From: Hydractinia symbiolongicarpus
Taxonomy: Eukaryota > Cnidaria > Hydrozoa > Anthoathecata > Hydractiniidae
Length of the DNA: 64,000 bases
Assembly (NCBI RefSeq): GCF_029227915.1
Contig: NC_079885.1
Location: 14,891,001-14,955,000 of the forward strand
Direction: 5' to 3'
Of the stretch, positions 23,140-35,075 are shown in pieces (position 1 is the stretch's first letter; every line of letters starts with the position of its first letter). Below the pieces are notes generated by a model that did no database searches, was not told where the DNA came from, and saw nothing but the letters and a program-made list of their open reading frames with translations. Made by a program: the position numbers and the translations under genes.

Positions 23140-23502
23140 ACGCGCACAGTCCTCTAAATGCTGTAACATGGCCTTTTACAGACCAATAAAGGTCTTACAC
23201 GCAAATCACGTTCTTCCACGCCCCAAGCAAGATTACCAATGGTCTAGTGTTCCCAGTCTTAATGGAATATGACGTCTCAAGTCCTTTTCCTTGGCGCTTT
23301 AGCGTTAAAACACTGTTAACTACGTCCACAGCCCTCTAAATGCGGCATTATTGTCTTTTGCAGGCTAGTAAAGGCCTTACCCGTAAATAACGTGCTTCCA
23401 TGCTCCCAGCCATGCTACCATTGATGTAGTCCTTCCAGTCTCAATTGAATACGACGTTCCAAGTCGTTTTTCTTCGCGCTATGGTGTTAGAACACTAGTA
23501 AA
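23140..23502. repeat. Short satellite segment, 2 monomers (363 bp)
   Basis: It corresponds to the last 363 bp of the long array (20894-21256) and ends in the same AGTAAAATAG junction to a truncated 5S. It is best read as a deletion derivative of the long array, not an independent insertion. Confidence 0.88.
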
Positions 23503-23550
23503 ATAGTACTTGGATGGGGGACCGCCTGGGATCTTCCGGTGTCGTAGGCT
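23503..23550 (+). pseudogene. 5' truncated 5S rRNA (nt 72-119)
   Basis: Same breakpoint as the copy at 21257. Carries C105T (ATCTTCCGG) and an intact T5 terminator. A box absent. Confidence 0.93.
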
Positions 23551-24000
23551 ATTGACTTTTTCACGTTACATTATTTATCATTACGACTGTGACGTATCTT
23601 TTTTACGCAATAGCCGCCGAGTAAATCAAGTAAGGGACATGATTAGAAGTTTCTTTCCCTTAAAAAGGGCTACAATCTTGCTGCAATAAATGCGCCATGT
23701 CGCAAATGAATGGATTAAAAGCGTCAGACAAAGAAAATGGCGATGTAGTTACTTTGCTAATTAACTTTGTCATATGAAAATTAAGTCTGAAATTACCCTA
23801 GATTGCCTTCGTTGGAACTTTTTACCGGAAATCTTAAAGCGCAACGTTGTCGTAAATAATGGATAGCTCTTGAAAAGAGCTTTCAAATGCACATAAACAC
23901 GATCTATTTCGGATAATCCAGTCAAGAAATATGACCTTTAAAATTTAAACCATTTTCGATGTAATGTGCTAATAAATCGTAGATATCTGCCCGTTTGTTT
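23551..24000 (+). other. Spacer after truncated 5S
   Basis: Same GCAACGTTGTCG and AGCTCTTGAAAAGAGCT form as 21305-21754, with ACGATCTATTTC instead of ACGACCTATTTC. Nothing else is seen. Confidence 0.85.
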
Positions 24001-24119
24001 GTCTACGACCATACCACGATGAACACACCTGTTCTTGTCCGATCACGGAAGTTGAGCATCGTCGGGCTGGGATAGTACTTGGATGGGGGACCGCTTGGGA
24101 TGTCCCGGTGTCGTAGGCT
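24001..24119 (+). rRNA. 5S rRNA, unit 37
   Basis: C36T, A54G (A box), C68T (U68-G107 wobble), C95T (G81-U95 wobble) and C102G. T5 terminator. A sister of unit 34 without its two disruptive changes. Confidence 0.9.
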
Positions 24120-24569
24120 ATTGACTTTTTCACGTTACATTATTTATCATTACGACTGTGAGGTATCTTTTTTACGCAATAGCCGCCGAGTAAATCAAGT
24201 AAGGGACATGATTAGAAGTTTCTTTCCCTTAAAAAGGGCTACAATCTTCCTGAAATAAATGCGCCACGTCGCAAATGAATGGATTAAGAGCGTCAGACAA
24301 AGAAAATGGCGATGTAGTTACTTTGCTAATTAACTTTGTCATATGAAAATTAAGTCTGAAATTACCCTAGATTGCCTTCGTTGGAACTTTTTACCGGAAA
24401 TCTTAAAGCGCATGGTTGTCGTAAATAATGGATAGCGCTTGAAAAGAGCTTTCAAATGAACATGACCACGACCTATTTCGGATAATCCAGTCAAGAAATA
24501 TGACCTTTAAAGTTTAAACCATTTTCGATGGAATGTGCTAATAAATCGTAGATATCTGCCCGTTTGTTT

Positions 24570-24688
24570 GTCTACGACCATACCACGATGAACACACCTG
24601 TTCTCGTCCGATCAGGGAAGTTAAGCGTCGTCGGGCCGGGATAGTACCTGGATGGGGGACCGCCTGGGAACTCCCGGTGTCGTAGGCT
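24570..24688 (+). rRNA. 5S rRNA, unit 38
   Basis: C46G, A58G, T79C and T101A, as unit 35. T5 terminator. Confidence 0.91.
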
Positions 24689-25137
24689 ATTGACTTTTTC
24701 ACGTTACATTATTTATCATTACGACTGTGACGTATCTTTTTTACGGAATAGCCGCTGAGTAAATCAAGTAAGGGACGTGATTAGAAGTTGCTTTCCCTTC
24801 AAAAAGGCTACAATCTTGCTGCAATAAATGCGCCACGTCGCAAATGAATGGATTACGAGCGTCAGACAAAGAAAATGGCGATGTAGTTACTTTGCTAATT
24901 AACTTTGTCATATGAGAATTAAGTCTGAAAGTACCCTAGATTGCCTTCGTTGGAACTTTTTACCCGAAATCTTAAAGCGCATGGTTGTCGTAAATAATGG
25001 ATAGCTCTTGAAAAGAGCTTTCAAATGCACATAAGCACGACCTATTTCGGATAATCCAGTCAAGAAATATGACCTTTAAAGTTTAAACCATTTTCGATGT
25101 AATGTGCTAATAAATCGTAGATATCTGCCCGTTTTTT

Positions 25138-25256
25138 GTCTACGACCATACCACAATGAACACACGTGTTCTTCTCCGATCACGGAAGTTAAGCATCGTC
25201 GGGCCGGGATAGTACTTGGATGGGGGACCGCCTGGGATCTCCCGGTGTCGTAGGCT
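25138..25256 (+). rRNA. 5S rRNA, unit 39
   Basis: G18A, C29G (clash with G48), C36T and G37C. The leader is one base shorter and reads GTTTTTTG, moving the AATAAAT element to -29. T5 terminator. Confidence 0.9.
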
Positions 25257-25706
25257 ATTGACTTTTTCACGTTACATTATTTATCATTACGACTGTGACG
25301 TATATTTTTTACGCAATAGCCACCGAGTAAATCAAGTAAGGGACATGATTAGAAGTTTCTTTCCCTTAAAAAGGGCTACAATCTTGCTGCAATAAATGCG
25401 CCACGTCGCAAATGAATGAATTAAGAGCGTCAGACAAAGAAAATGGCGATGTAGTTACTTTGCTAATTAACTTTGTCATATGAAAATTAAGTCTGAAATT
25501 ACCCTAGATTGCCTTCGTTGGAACTTTTTACCGGAAATCTTAAAGCGCATGGTTGTCGTAAATAAGGGATAGCGCTTGAAAAGAGCTTTCAAATGCACAT
25601 AAACACGACCTATTTCGGATAATCCAGTCAAGAAATATGACCTTTAAAGTTTAAACCATTTTCGATGTAATGTGCTAATAAATCGTAGATATCTGCCCGT
25701 TTGTTT

Positions 25707-25825
25707 GTCTACGACCATACCACGATGAACACACCTGTTCTCGTCCGATCACGGAAGTTAAGCATCGTCGGGCCGGGATAGTACTTGGATGGGGGACCGC
25801 CTGGGATCTCCCGGTGTCGTAGGCT
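25707..25825 (+). rRNA. 5S rRNA, unit 40 (consensus)
   Basis: Matches the window consensus at all 119 positions, with a T5 terminator, distal T6 and normal AATAAAT spacing. With units 53 and 73 it is the best candidate for a fully functional gene. Confidence 0.98.
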
Positions 25826-26275
25826 ATTGACTTTTTCACGTTACAATATTTATCATTACGACTGTGACGTATCTTTTTTACGCAATAGCCGCCGAGTAAA
25901 TCAAGTAAGGGACATGATTAGAAGTTGCTTTCCCTTAAAAAGGGCTACAATCTTGCTGCAATAAATGCGCCACGTCGCAAATGAATGGATTAAGAGCGTC
26001 AGACAAAGAAAATGGTGATGTAGTTACTTTGCTAATTAACTTTGTCATATGAAAATTAAGTCTGAAATTACCCTAAATTGCCTTCGTTGGAACTTTTTAC
26101 CGGAAATCTTAAAGTGCATGGTTGTCGTAAATAATGGATAGCGCTTGAAAAGAGCTTTCAAATGCACATAAACACGACCTATTTCGGATAATCGAGTCAA
26201 GAAATATGACCTTTAAAGTTTAAACCATTTTCGATGTAATGTGCTAATAAATCGTAGATATCTGCCCGTTTGTTT

Positions 26276-26394
26276 GTCTACGACCATACCACGATGAACA
26301 CACCTGTTCTTGTCCGATCAGCGAAGTTAAGCATCGTCGGGGCGGGATAGTACTTGGATGGGGGACCGCCTGGGATATCCCGGTGTCGTAGGCT
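26276..26394 (+). rRNA. 5S rRNA, unit 41
   Basis: C36T, C46G, G47C, C67G and C102A. C46G and G47C remove two helix III pairs, and C67G breaks C67-G108. The distal T-run is TTTCTT while the proximal run is T5. Confidence 0.88.
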
Positions 26395-26889
26395 ATTGAC
26401 TTTTTCACGTTACATTATTTATCATTACGACTGGGACGTATCTTTCTTACGCAATAGCCGCTGAGTAAATCAAGTAAGTGACATGATTAGAAGCTTCTTT
26501 CCCTTAAAAAGGGCTACAATCTTGCTGCAATAAATGTGTTTCTTTCCCCTAAAAAAGGCTACAATCTTGCTGCAATAAATGTGTCACGTCGCAAATAAAT
26601 GGATTAAGAGCGTCAGACAAAGAAAATGGCGATGTAGTTACTTTGCTAATTAACTTTGTCATATGAAAATTAAGTCTGAAATTACCCTAGATTGCCTTCG
26701 TTGGAACTTTTTACCGGAAATCTTAAAGCGCATGGTTGTCGTAAATAGTGGATAGCGCTTGAAAAGAGCTTTCAAATGCACATAAACACGACCTATTTCG
26801 GATAATCCAGTCAAGAAATATGACCTTTAAAGTTTAAACCATTTTCGATGTAATGTGCTAATAAATCGTAGATATCTGCCCGTTTGTTT
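26395..26889 (+). other. Enlarged spacer with 45-bp duplication
   Basis: 26495-26539 and 26540-26584 are tandem copies of the CCCTTAAAAAGGG to GCAATAAATGTG segment, making this unit 614 bp. The second copy reads CCCCTAAAAAAGG, so the two have begun to diverge. The same insertion is in the spacers after units 54 and 74. Confidence 0.92.
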
Positions 26890-27009
26890 GTCTACGACCA
26901 TACCACGATGAACACACCTGTTCTCGTCCGATCAGGGAAGTTAAGCATCGTCGGGCCGGGATAGTACCTGGATGGGGGATCCGCCTGGGAACTTCCGGTG
27001 TCGTAGGCT
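26890..27009 (+). rRNA. 5S rRNA, unit 42 (120 nt, +T)
   Basis: C46G, T79C, one T inserted after nt 90 (GGGGGATCCGCC), T101A and C104T. The insertion enters the C box and the loop of helix IV. Confidence 0.89.
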
Positions 27010-27459
27010 ATTGACTTTTTCACGTTACATTATTTATCATTACGACTGTGACGTACCTTTTTTACGCAATAGCTGCTGAGTAAATCAAGTAAGGGACGTG
27101 ATTAGAAGTTGCTTTTCCTTCAAAAAGGCTACAATTTTGCTGCAATAAATGTGCCACGTCGCAAATGAATGGATTACGAGCGTCAGACAAAGAAAATGAC
27201 GATGTACTTACTTTGCTAATTAACTTTGTCATATGAAAATTAAGTCTGAAAGTACCCTAGATTGCCTTCGTTGGAACTTTTTACCCGAAATCTTAAAGCG
27301 CATGGTTGTCGTACATAATGGATAGCGCTTGAAAAGAGCTTTCAAATGCACATAAACACGACCTATTTCGGATAATCCAGTCAAGAAATATGACCTTTAA
27401 AGTTTAAACCATTTTTGATGTAATGTGCTAATAAATCGTAGATATCTGCCCGTTTGTTT

Positions 27460-27578
27460 GTCTACGACCATACCACGATGAACACACCTGTTCTTGTCCG
27501 ATCACGGAAGTTAAGCATCGTCGGGGCGGGATAGTACTTGGATGGGGGACCGCCTGGGATATCCCGGTGTCGTAGGCT
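27460..27578 (+). rRNA. 5S rRNA, unit 43
   Basis: C36T, C67G (helix V mismatch) and C102A. Proximal T5, distal TTTCTT. Confidence 0.92.
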
Positions 27579-28028
27579 ATTGACTTTTTCACGTTACATT
27601 ATTTATCATTACGACTGGGACGTATCTTTCTTACGCAATAGCCGCTGAGTAAATCAAGTAAGTGACATGATTAGAAGCTTCTTTCCCTTAAAAAGGGCTA
27701 CAATCTTGCTGCAATAAATGCGTCACGTCGCAAATAAATGGATTAAGAGCGTCAGACAAAGAAAATGGCGATGTAGTTACTTTTCTAATTAACTTTGTCA
27801 TATGAAAATTAAGTCTGCAAGTACCCTAGATTGCCTTCGTTGGAACTTTTTACCGGAAATCATAAAGCGCATTATTGTTGTAAAGAATCGATAGCGCTTA
27901 AAAAGAGCTGTCAAATGCACATAAACACGACCTATTTCGAATGATCCAGTCAAGAAATATGACCTTTAAAATTTGAACCATTTTCGATGTAATGTGCTAA
28001 TAAATCGTAGATATCTGCCCGTTTGTTT

Positions 28029-28147
28029 GTCTACGACCATACCACGATGAACACACCTGTTCTTGTCCGATCACGGAAGTTAAGCATCGTCGGGGCGGGA
28101 TAGTGCTTGGATGGGGGACCGCCTTGGATATCCCGGTGTCGTAGGCT
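28029..28147 (+). rRNA. 5S rRNA, unit 44
   Basis: C36T, C67G, A77G, G97T (U79-U97 mismatch) and C102A. Proximal T5, distal TTTCTT. Last gene of block A. Confidence 0.9.
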
Positions 28148-28597
28148 ATTGACTTTTTCACGTTACATTATTTATCATTACGACTGTGACGTATCTTTCT
28201 TACGCAATAGCCGCTGACTAAATCAAGTAAGTGACATGATTAGAAGCTTCTTTCCCTTAAAAAGGGCTACAATCTTGCTGCAATAAATGCGTCACGTCGC
28301 AAATAAATGGATTACGAGCGTCAGACAAAGAAAATGGCGATGTAGTTACTTTGCTAATTAACTTTGTCATATGAAAATTAAGTCTGCAAGTACCCTAGAT
28401 TGCCTTCGTTGGAACTTTTTACCGGAAATCATTAAGCGCATTATTGTTGTAAAGAATCGATAGCGCTTAAAAAGAGCTGTCAAATGCACATAAACACGAC
28501 CTATTTCGAATGATCCAGTCAAGAAATATGACCTTTAAAGTTTGAACCATTTTCGATGTAATGTGCTAATAAATCGTAGATATCTGCCCGTTTGTTT

Positions 28598-28716
28598 GTC
28601 TACGACCATACCACGATGAACACACCTGTTCTCGTCCGATCACGGAAGTTAAGCATCGTCGGGCCGGGATAGAACTTGGATGGGGGACCGCCTGGGATCT
28701 CCCGGTGTCGTAGGCT
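28598..28716 (+). rRNA. 5S rRNA, unit 45
   Basis: T76A class, counterpart of unit 32 at +10,956. TTTT terminator. First gene of block B. Confidence 0.95.
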
Positions 28717-29166
28717 ATTGACGTTTTCACGTTACATTATTTATCATCACGACTGTGACGTATCTTTTTTACGCAATAGCCGCCGAGTAAATCAAGTAAG
28801 GGACATGATTAGAAGTTTCTTTCCCTTCAAAACGGCTACAATCGTGCTGAAATAAATGCGCCACGTCGCAAATGAATGGATTACGAACGTCAGACAAAGA
28901 AAATGGCGATGTACTTACTTTGTTAACTAACTTTGTCATATGAAAATTAAGTCTGAAAGTACCCTAGATTGCCTTCGTTGGAACTTTTTACCGGAAATTT
29001 TAAAGCGCATTATTGTCGTAAAGAATCGATAGCGCTTAAAAGGAGCTTTAAAATGCACATAAACACGAACTATTTCCGATCACCCAGTCAAGAATTATGA
29101 TCTTTAAAGTTCGAACCATTTTCGATGTAATGTGCTAATAAATCGTAGATATCTACCCGTATGTTT

Positions 29167-29285
29167 GTCTACGACCATACCACGATGAACACACCTGTTC
29201 TCGTCCGATCACGGAAGTTAAGCATCGTCGGGCCGGGATAGAACTTGGATGGGGGGCAGCCTTGGATCTCCCGGTGTCGTAGGCT
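29167..29285 (+). rRNA. 5S rRNA, unit 46 (C-box variant)
   Basis: T76A, A90G, C92A and G97T; unlike its counterpart unit 33 it keeps G99. Lies directly before the satellite. Confidence 0.88.
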
Positions 29286-29416
29286 ATTGACTTTTTCACG
29301 TTACATTATTTATCATCACGACTGTGACGTATCTTTTTTACGCAATAGCCGCCGAGTAAATCAAGTAAGGGACATGATTAGAAGTTTCTTTCCCTTAAAA
29401 AGGGCTACAATCTTGC
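29286..29416 (+). other. Truncated 5S spacer before satellite
   Basis: Counterpart of 18330-18460, with the same ACAATCTTGC to AATCATTGAA junction. Confidence 0.85.
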
Positions 29417-32212
29417 AATCATTGAACTACGACGTCCCAATTCCTTTTCCTTGGCGCTTTAGCGTTAAAACACATTTAACTACGTGCACGGCCCTTTGAA
29501 CGCTGTAATATGGCCATTTGCATCCTATTAAAGGCCTTATACGTAAATACTGTCGCTCCACCTGCCTGCGCAAGTTACCATTGGTCTAGTGTTTTCAGTC
29601 TCAATGTAATATGACGTCCCAAGTCATTTTCCTTGGTGCCATGGCTTTAGAACACTTTTAACTCCGTGGATAGCCCTCTAAATGCTGTAATATTGCCTTT
29701 TGCAGCCAAATAAAGGCTTAACACGTAAATAACGTGGTTCCACCACCCTTCGCGGGATGCCATTAGTCTAGTCCTTCCAGTCTCAATGGACAATGACGTC
29801 CCAAGTCGTTTTCTTTGACGCCGTGACGTTTGAAAACGCCTAAGTACGCGCACAGTCCTCTAAATGCTATAGTATGGCCTTTGTAAGTCTAAAAAAGGCC
29901 TTACGCGTAAATCACGTGCTTCCACTCTCCAAACCAGGCCACCAATGGTGTACCTTTTGCGACTATCATTGAACTACGACGTCACAATTCCTTTTCCTTG
30001 GCGCTTTAGCGTTAAAACACTTTTTACTACGTGCACAGACCTCTAAATGCTGTAATATTGACTTTTGCAGCCAAATAAAGGCTTTACACGTAAATAACGT
30101 GGTTCCATCACCCGTCGCGGGATACCATTAGTCTAGTCCTTCCAGTCTCAATAGACTATGACGTGTCAAGTCCTTTTCCTTGGTGCTTTAGCGTTAAAAC
30201 ACTTTTTACTACGTGCACAGACCTCTAAATGCTGTAATATTGCCTTTTGCAGCCAAATAAAGGCTTAACACGTAAATAACGTGGTTCCACCACCCTTCGC
30301 GGGATGCCATTAGTCTAGTCCTTCCAGTCTCAATAGACTATGACGTCCCAAGTCCTTTTCCTTGGCGCCATGGCTTTAGAACACTTTTAACTCCGTGGAT
30401 AGCCCTCTAAAGGCTGTAATATGGCCATTTGCAGCCTAATAAAGGTGTTATACGTAAATAGCGTCGTTCCACCTGCCTGCGCAGGTTACCATAGGAGTAG
30501 TCCTTCCAGTCTCAATGGACTATGACGTCCCAAGTCCTTTTCCTTGGCGCCATGGCTTTAGAACAAGGTTAACTCCGTGCACAGCCCTCTAAATGCTGTA
30601 ACATGGCCTTTTGCAGACTAATAAAGGCTTTAAACGTAAATACTGTCGTTCCAACTGCCTGCGCAGGTTACCATAGGAGTAGTGCTTCCAGTCTCAATGG
30701 ACTATGACGTCCCAAGTCCTTTTCCTTGGCGCCATGGCTATAGAACACTGTTAACTACGTGCACAGCCCTCTAAAGGCATTAATATGGCCATTTGGAGCC
30801 TAATAAAGGCCTTACACGTAAATCACGTTCTACCACGTCCCCAGCAAGGCTACCAATGGTCTAGTGTTCCCAGTCTTAATGGAATATGACGTCTGAAGTC
30901 CTTTTCCGTGACGCCATGGCTTTAGAGCACTGTTAACTACGCCCACAGCCCTCTAAATGCGGCATTATCGTCTTTTGCAGGCTAATAAAGGCCTTACCCG
31001 TAAATAACGTGCTTCCATGCTCCCAGCCATGCTACCATTGATGTAGTCCTTCCAGTCTCAATGGAATACGACGTGCCAAGTCGTTTTCCTTCGCGCTATG
31101 GTGTTAGAACACTGTTAACTACGTGCACGGCCCTTTGAACGCTGTAATATGGCCATTTGCAGCCTATTAAAGGCCTTATACGTAAATACTGTCGCTCCAC
31201 CTGCCTGCGCAAGTTACCATTGGTGTAGGCCTTCCAGTCTCAATGGACAATGACGTACCAAGTCGTTTCCTTTGACGCCGTGACGTTTGAAAACGCCTAA
31301 GTACGCGCACAGTCCTCTAAATGCTATAGTATGGCCTTTGTAAGTCTAAAAAAGGCCTTACGCGTAAATCACGTGCTTCCACTCTCCAAACCAGGCTACC
31401 AATGGTGTACCTTTTGCGACTATCATTGAACTACGACGTCACAATTTCTTTTCCTTGGCGCCTTAGCGTTAAAACACTTTTTACTACGTGCACAGACCTC
31501 TAAATGCTGTAATATTGCCTTTTGCAGCCAAATAAAGGCTTTACACGTAAATAACGTGGTTCCACCACCCTTCGCGGGATACCATTAATCTAGTCCTTCC
31601 AGTCTCAATAGACTATGACGTCCCAAGTCCTTTTCCTTGGCGCCATGGCTTTAGAACACTTTTAACTCCGTGCACAGCCCTCTAAGGGCTGTAACATGGC
31701 CATTTGCAGCCTAATAAAGGTGTTATACGTAAACAGCGTCGTTCCACCACCCTCCGCGGGATACCATTGGTCTAGTCCTTCCAGTCCCAATGGACTACAA
31801 CGTCCCAAGTCGTTTTCTTTGGTACCTTGGCGTTAGAAGACCGGCAACTACGCGCACAGTCCTCTAAATGCTGTAACATGGCCTTTTACAGACCAATAAA
31901 GGTCTTACACGCAAATCACGTTCTTCCACGCCCCAAGCAAGATTACCAATGGTCCAGTGTTCCCAGTCTTAATGGAATATGACGTCTCAAGTCCTTTTCC
32001 TTGGCGCTTTAGCGTTAAAACACTGTTAACTACATCCACAGCCCTCTAAATGCGGCATTATCGTCTTTTGCAGGCTAATAAAGGCCTTACCCGTAAATAA
32101 CGTGCTTCCATGCTCCCAGCCATGCTACAATTGATGTAGTCCTTCCAGTCTCAATTGAATACGACGTTCCAAGTCGTTTTCCTTCGCGCTATGGTGTTAG
32201 AACACTAGTAAA
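29417..32212. repeat. 182-bp satellite array, second copy
   Basis: Same monomer count and order as 18461-21256, with only scattered base differences. This shows the satellite was already embedded in the 5S array before the block duplicated. Confidence 0.92.
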
Positions 32213-32260
32213 ATAGTACTTGGATGGGGGACCGCCTGGGATCTCCCGGTGTCGTAGGCT
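32213..32260 (+). pseudogene. 5' truncated 5S rRNA (nt 72-119)
   Basis: Counterpart of 21257-21304, with the same TTTCT terminator defect. Confidence 0.93.
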
Positions 32261-32710
32261 ATTGACTTTCTCACGTTACATTATTTATCATTACGACTGT
32301 GACGTATCTTTTTTACGCAATAGCCGCCGAGTAAATCAAGTAAGGGACATGATTAGAAGTTACTTTCCCTTAAAAAGGGCTACAATCTTGCTGCAATAAA
32401 TGCGCCATGTCGCAAATGAATGGATTAAAAGCGTCAGACAAAGAAAATGGCGATGTAGTTACTTTGCTAATTAACTTTGTCATATGAAAATTAAGTCTGA
32501 AATTACCCTAGATTGCCTTCGTTGGAACTTTTTACCCGAAATCTTAAAGCGCAACGTTGTCGTAAATAATGGATAGCTCTTGAAAAGAGCTTTGAAATGC
32601 ACATAAACACGACCTATTTCGGATAATCCAGTCAAGAAATATGACCTTTAAAATTTAAACCATTTTCGATGTAATGTGCTAATAAATCGTAGATATCTGC
32701 CCGTTTGTTT
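32261..32710 (+). other. Spacer after truncated 5S
   Basis: Counterpart of 21305-21754, with private changes GAGCTTTGAAATG and TTTACCCGAAATC. Those two changes reappear in the chimeric spacer at 43086-43535. Confidence 0.85.
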
Positions 32711-32829
32711 GTCTACGACCATACCACGATGAACACACCTGTTCTTGTCCGATCACGGAAGTTGAGCATCGTCGGGCTGGGATAGTACTTGGATGGTGGA
32801 CCGCCTGGGAACTCCCCGTGTCGTAGGCT
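32711..32829 (+). rRNA. 5S rRNA, unit 47 (degenerate)
   Basis: C36T, A54G, C68T, G87T, T101A and G107C, as unit 34. The spacer has CGTTATATT in place of CGTTACATT. Confidence 0.87.
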
Positions 32830-33278
32830 ATTGACTTTTTCACGTTATATTATTTATCATTACGACTGTGAGGTATCTTTTTACGCAATAGCCGCCGAGT
32901 AAATCAAGTAAGGGACATGATTAGAAGTTTCTTTCCCTTAAAAAGGGCTACAATCTTCCTGCAATAAATGCGCCACGTCGCAAATGAATAGATTAAGAGC
33001 GTCCGACAAAGAAAATGGCGATGTAGTTACTTTGCTAATTAGCTTTGTCATATGAAAATTAAGTCTGAAATTACCCTAGATTGCCTTCGTTGGAACTTTT
33101 TACCGGAAATCTTAAAGCGCATGGTTGTCGTAAATAATGGATAGCGCTTGAAAAGAGCTTTCAAATGCACATAAACACGACCTATTTCGGATAATCCAGT
33201 CAAGAAATATGACCTTTAAAGTTTAAACCATTTTCGATGGAATGTGCTAATAAATCGTAGATATCTGCCCGTTTGTTT

Positions 33279-33397
33279 GTCTACGACCATACCACGATGA
33301 ACACACCTGTTCTCGTCCGATCAGGGAAGTTAAGCGTCGTCGGGCCGGGATAGTACCTGGATGGGGGACCGCCTGGGAACTCCCGGTGTCGTAGGCT
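33279..33397 (+). rRNA. 5S rRNA, unit 48
   Basis: C46G, A58G, T79C and T101A, as unit 35. Confidence 0.91.
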
Positions 33398-33847
33398 ATT
33401 GACTTTTTCACGTTACATTATTTATCATTACGACTGTGACGTATCTTTTTTACGCTATAGCCGCTGAGTAAATCAAGTAAGGGACGTGATTAGAAGTTGC
33501 TTTCCCTTCAAAAAGGCTACAATCTTGCTGCAATAAATGTGCCACGACGCAAATGAATGGATTACGAGCGTCAGACAAAGAAAATGGCGATGTAGTTACT
33601 TTGCTAATTAACTTTGTCATATGAGAATTAAGTCTGAAAGTACCCTAGATTGCCTTCGTTGGAACTTTTTACCCGAAATCTTAAAGCGCATGGTTGTCGT
33701 AAATAATGGATAGCTCTTGAAAAGAGCTTTCAAATGCACATAAGCACGACCTATTTCGGATAATCCAGTCAAAAAATATGACCTTTAAAGTTTAAACCAT
33801 TTTCGATGTAATGTGCTAATAAATCGTAGATATCTGCCCGTTTGTTT

Positions 33848-33966
33848 GTCTACGACCATACCACAATGAACACACGTGTCCTTCTCCGATCACGCAAGTT
33901 AAGCATCGTCGGGGCGGGATAGTACTTGGATGGGGGACCGCCTGGGATCTCCCGGTGTCGTAGGCT
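33848..33966 (+). rRNA. 5S rRNA, unit 49 (compensated helix III)
   Basis: G18A, C29G, T33C, C36T, G37C, G48C and C67G. G48C is new relative to unit 36 and rebuilds the pair broken by C29G (G29-C48). Helix II G18A and helix V C67G remain unmatched. Confidence 0.88.
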
Positions 33967-34095
33967 ATTGACTTTTTCACGTTACATTATTTTTCATTAC
34001 GACTGTGACGTATATTTTTTACGCAATAGCCACCGAGTAAATCAAGTAAGGGACATGATTAGAAGTTTCTTTCCCTTAAAAAGGGCTACAATCTT
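33967..34095 (+). other. Truncated 5S spacer before short satellite
   Basis: Counterpart of 23011-23139, with ATTATTTTTCATT (one extra T-run) in place of ATTATTTATCATT. Confidence 0.85.
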
Positions 34096-34458
34096 ACGCG
34101 CACAGTCCTCTAAATGCTGTAACATGGCCTTTTACAGACCAATAAAGGTCTTACACGCAAATCACGTTCTTCCACGCCCCAAGCAAGATTACCAATGGTC
34201 TAGTGTTCCCAGTCTTAGTGGAATATGACGTCTCAAGTCCTTTTCCTTGGCGCTTTAGCGTTAAAACACTGTTAACTACGTCCACAGCCCTCTAAATGCG
34301 GCATTATTGTCTTTTGCAGGCTAGTAAAGGCCTTACCCGTAAATAACGTGCTTCCATGCTCCCAGCCATGCTACCATTGATGTAGTCCTTCCAGTCTCAA
34401 TTGAATACGACGTTCCAAGTCGTTTTTCTTCGCGCTATGGTGTTAGAACACTAGTAAA
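34096..34458. repeat. Short satellite segment, 2 monomers
   Basis: Counterpart of 23140-23502 at +10,956, with CTTAGTGGAATATG for CTTAATGGAATATG. Confidence 0.9.
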
Positions 34459-34506
34459 ATAGTACTTGGATGGGGGACCGCCTGGGATCTCCCGGTGTCG
34501 TAGGCT
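34459..34506 (+). pseudogene. 5' truncated 5S rRNA (nt 72-119)
   Basis: Counterpart of 23503-23550 but with the consensus ATCTCCCGG. T5 terminator. Confidence 0.93.
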
Positions 34507-34956
34507 ATTGACTTTTTCACGTTACATTATTTATCATTACGACTGTGACGTATCTTTTTTACGCAATAGCCGCCGAGTAAATCAAGTAAGGGACATGATT
34601 AGAAGTTTCTTTCCCTTAAAAAGGGCTACAATCTTGCTGCAATAAATGCGCCATGTCGCAAATGAATGGATTAAAAGCGTCAGACAAAGAAAATGGCGAT
34701 GTAGTTACTTTGCTAATTAACTTTGTCATATGAAAATTAAGTCTGAAATTACCCTAGATTGCCTTCGTTGGAACTTTTTACCGGAAATCTTAAAGCGCAA
34801 CGTTGTCGTAAATAATGGATAGCTCTTGAAAAGAGCTTTCAAATGCACATAAACACGATCTATTTCGGATAATCCAGTCAAGAAATATGACCTTTAAAAT
34901 TTAAACCATTTTCGATGTAATGTGCTAATAAATCGTAGATATCTGCCCGTTTGTTT
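34507..34956 (+). other. Spacer after truncated 5S
   Basis: Counterpart of 23551-24000, including ACGATCTATTTC. No other feature. Confidence 0.85.
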
Positions 34957-35075
34957 GTCTACGACCATACCACGATGAACACACCTGTTCTTGTCCGATC
35001 ACGGAAGTTGAGCATCGTCGGGCTGGGATAGTACTTGGATGGGGGACCGCTTGGGATGTCCCGGTGTCGTAGGCT
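34957..35075 (+). rRNA. 5S rRNA, unit 50
   Basis: C36T, A54G, C68T, C95T and C102G, as unit 37. Confidence 0.9.

Larger units (their letters stand above)
17642..28597 (+). repeat. Block A of a 10,956-bp tandem segmental duplication
   Basis: Units 32-44, both satellite segments and two truncated genes recur at exactly +10,956 in 28598-39553. The boundary is placed at unit 32 because the spacers before units 32 and 45 differ (CTACCCGTATG against CTGCCCGTTTG). The two blocks differ at only scattered single bases. Confidence 0.93.

Noticed and set aside
25076-25270. 64-codon minus-strand frame antisense to unit 39 (also at 36032 and 47995)
   Set aside because: It depends on the 1-nt leader deletion of this allele and covers the reverse of a 5S gene.
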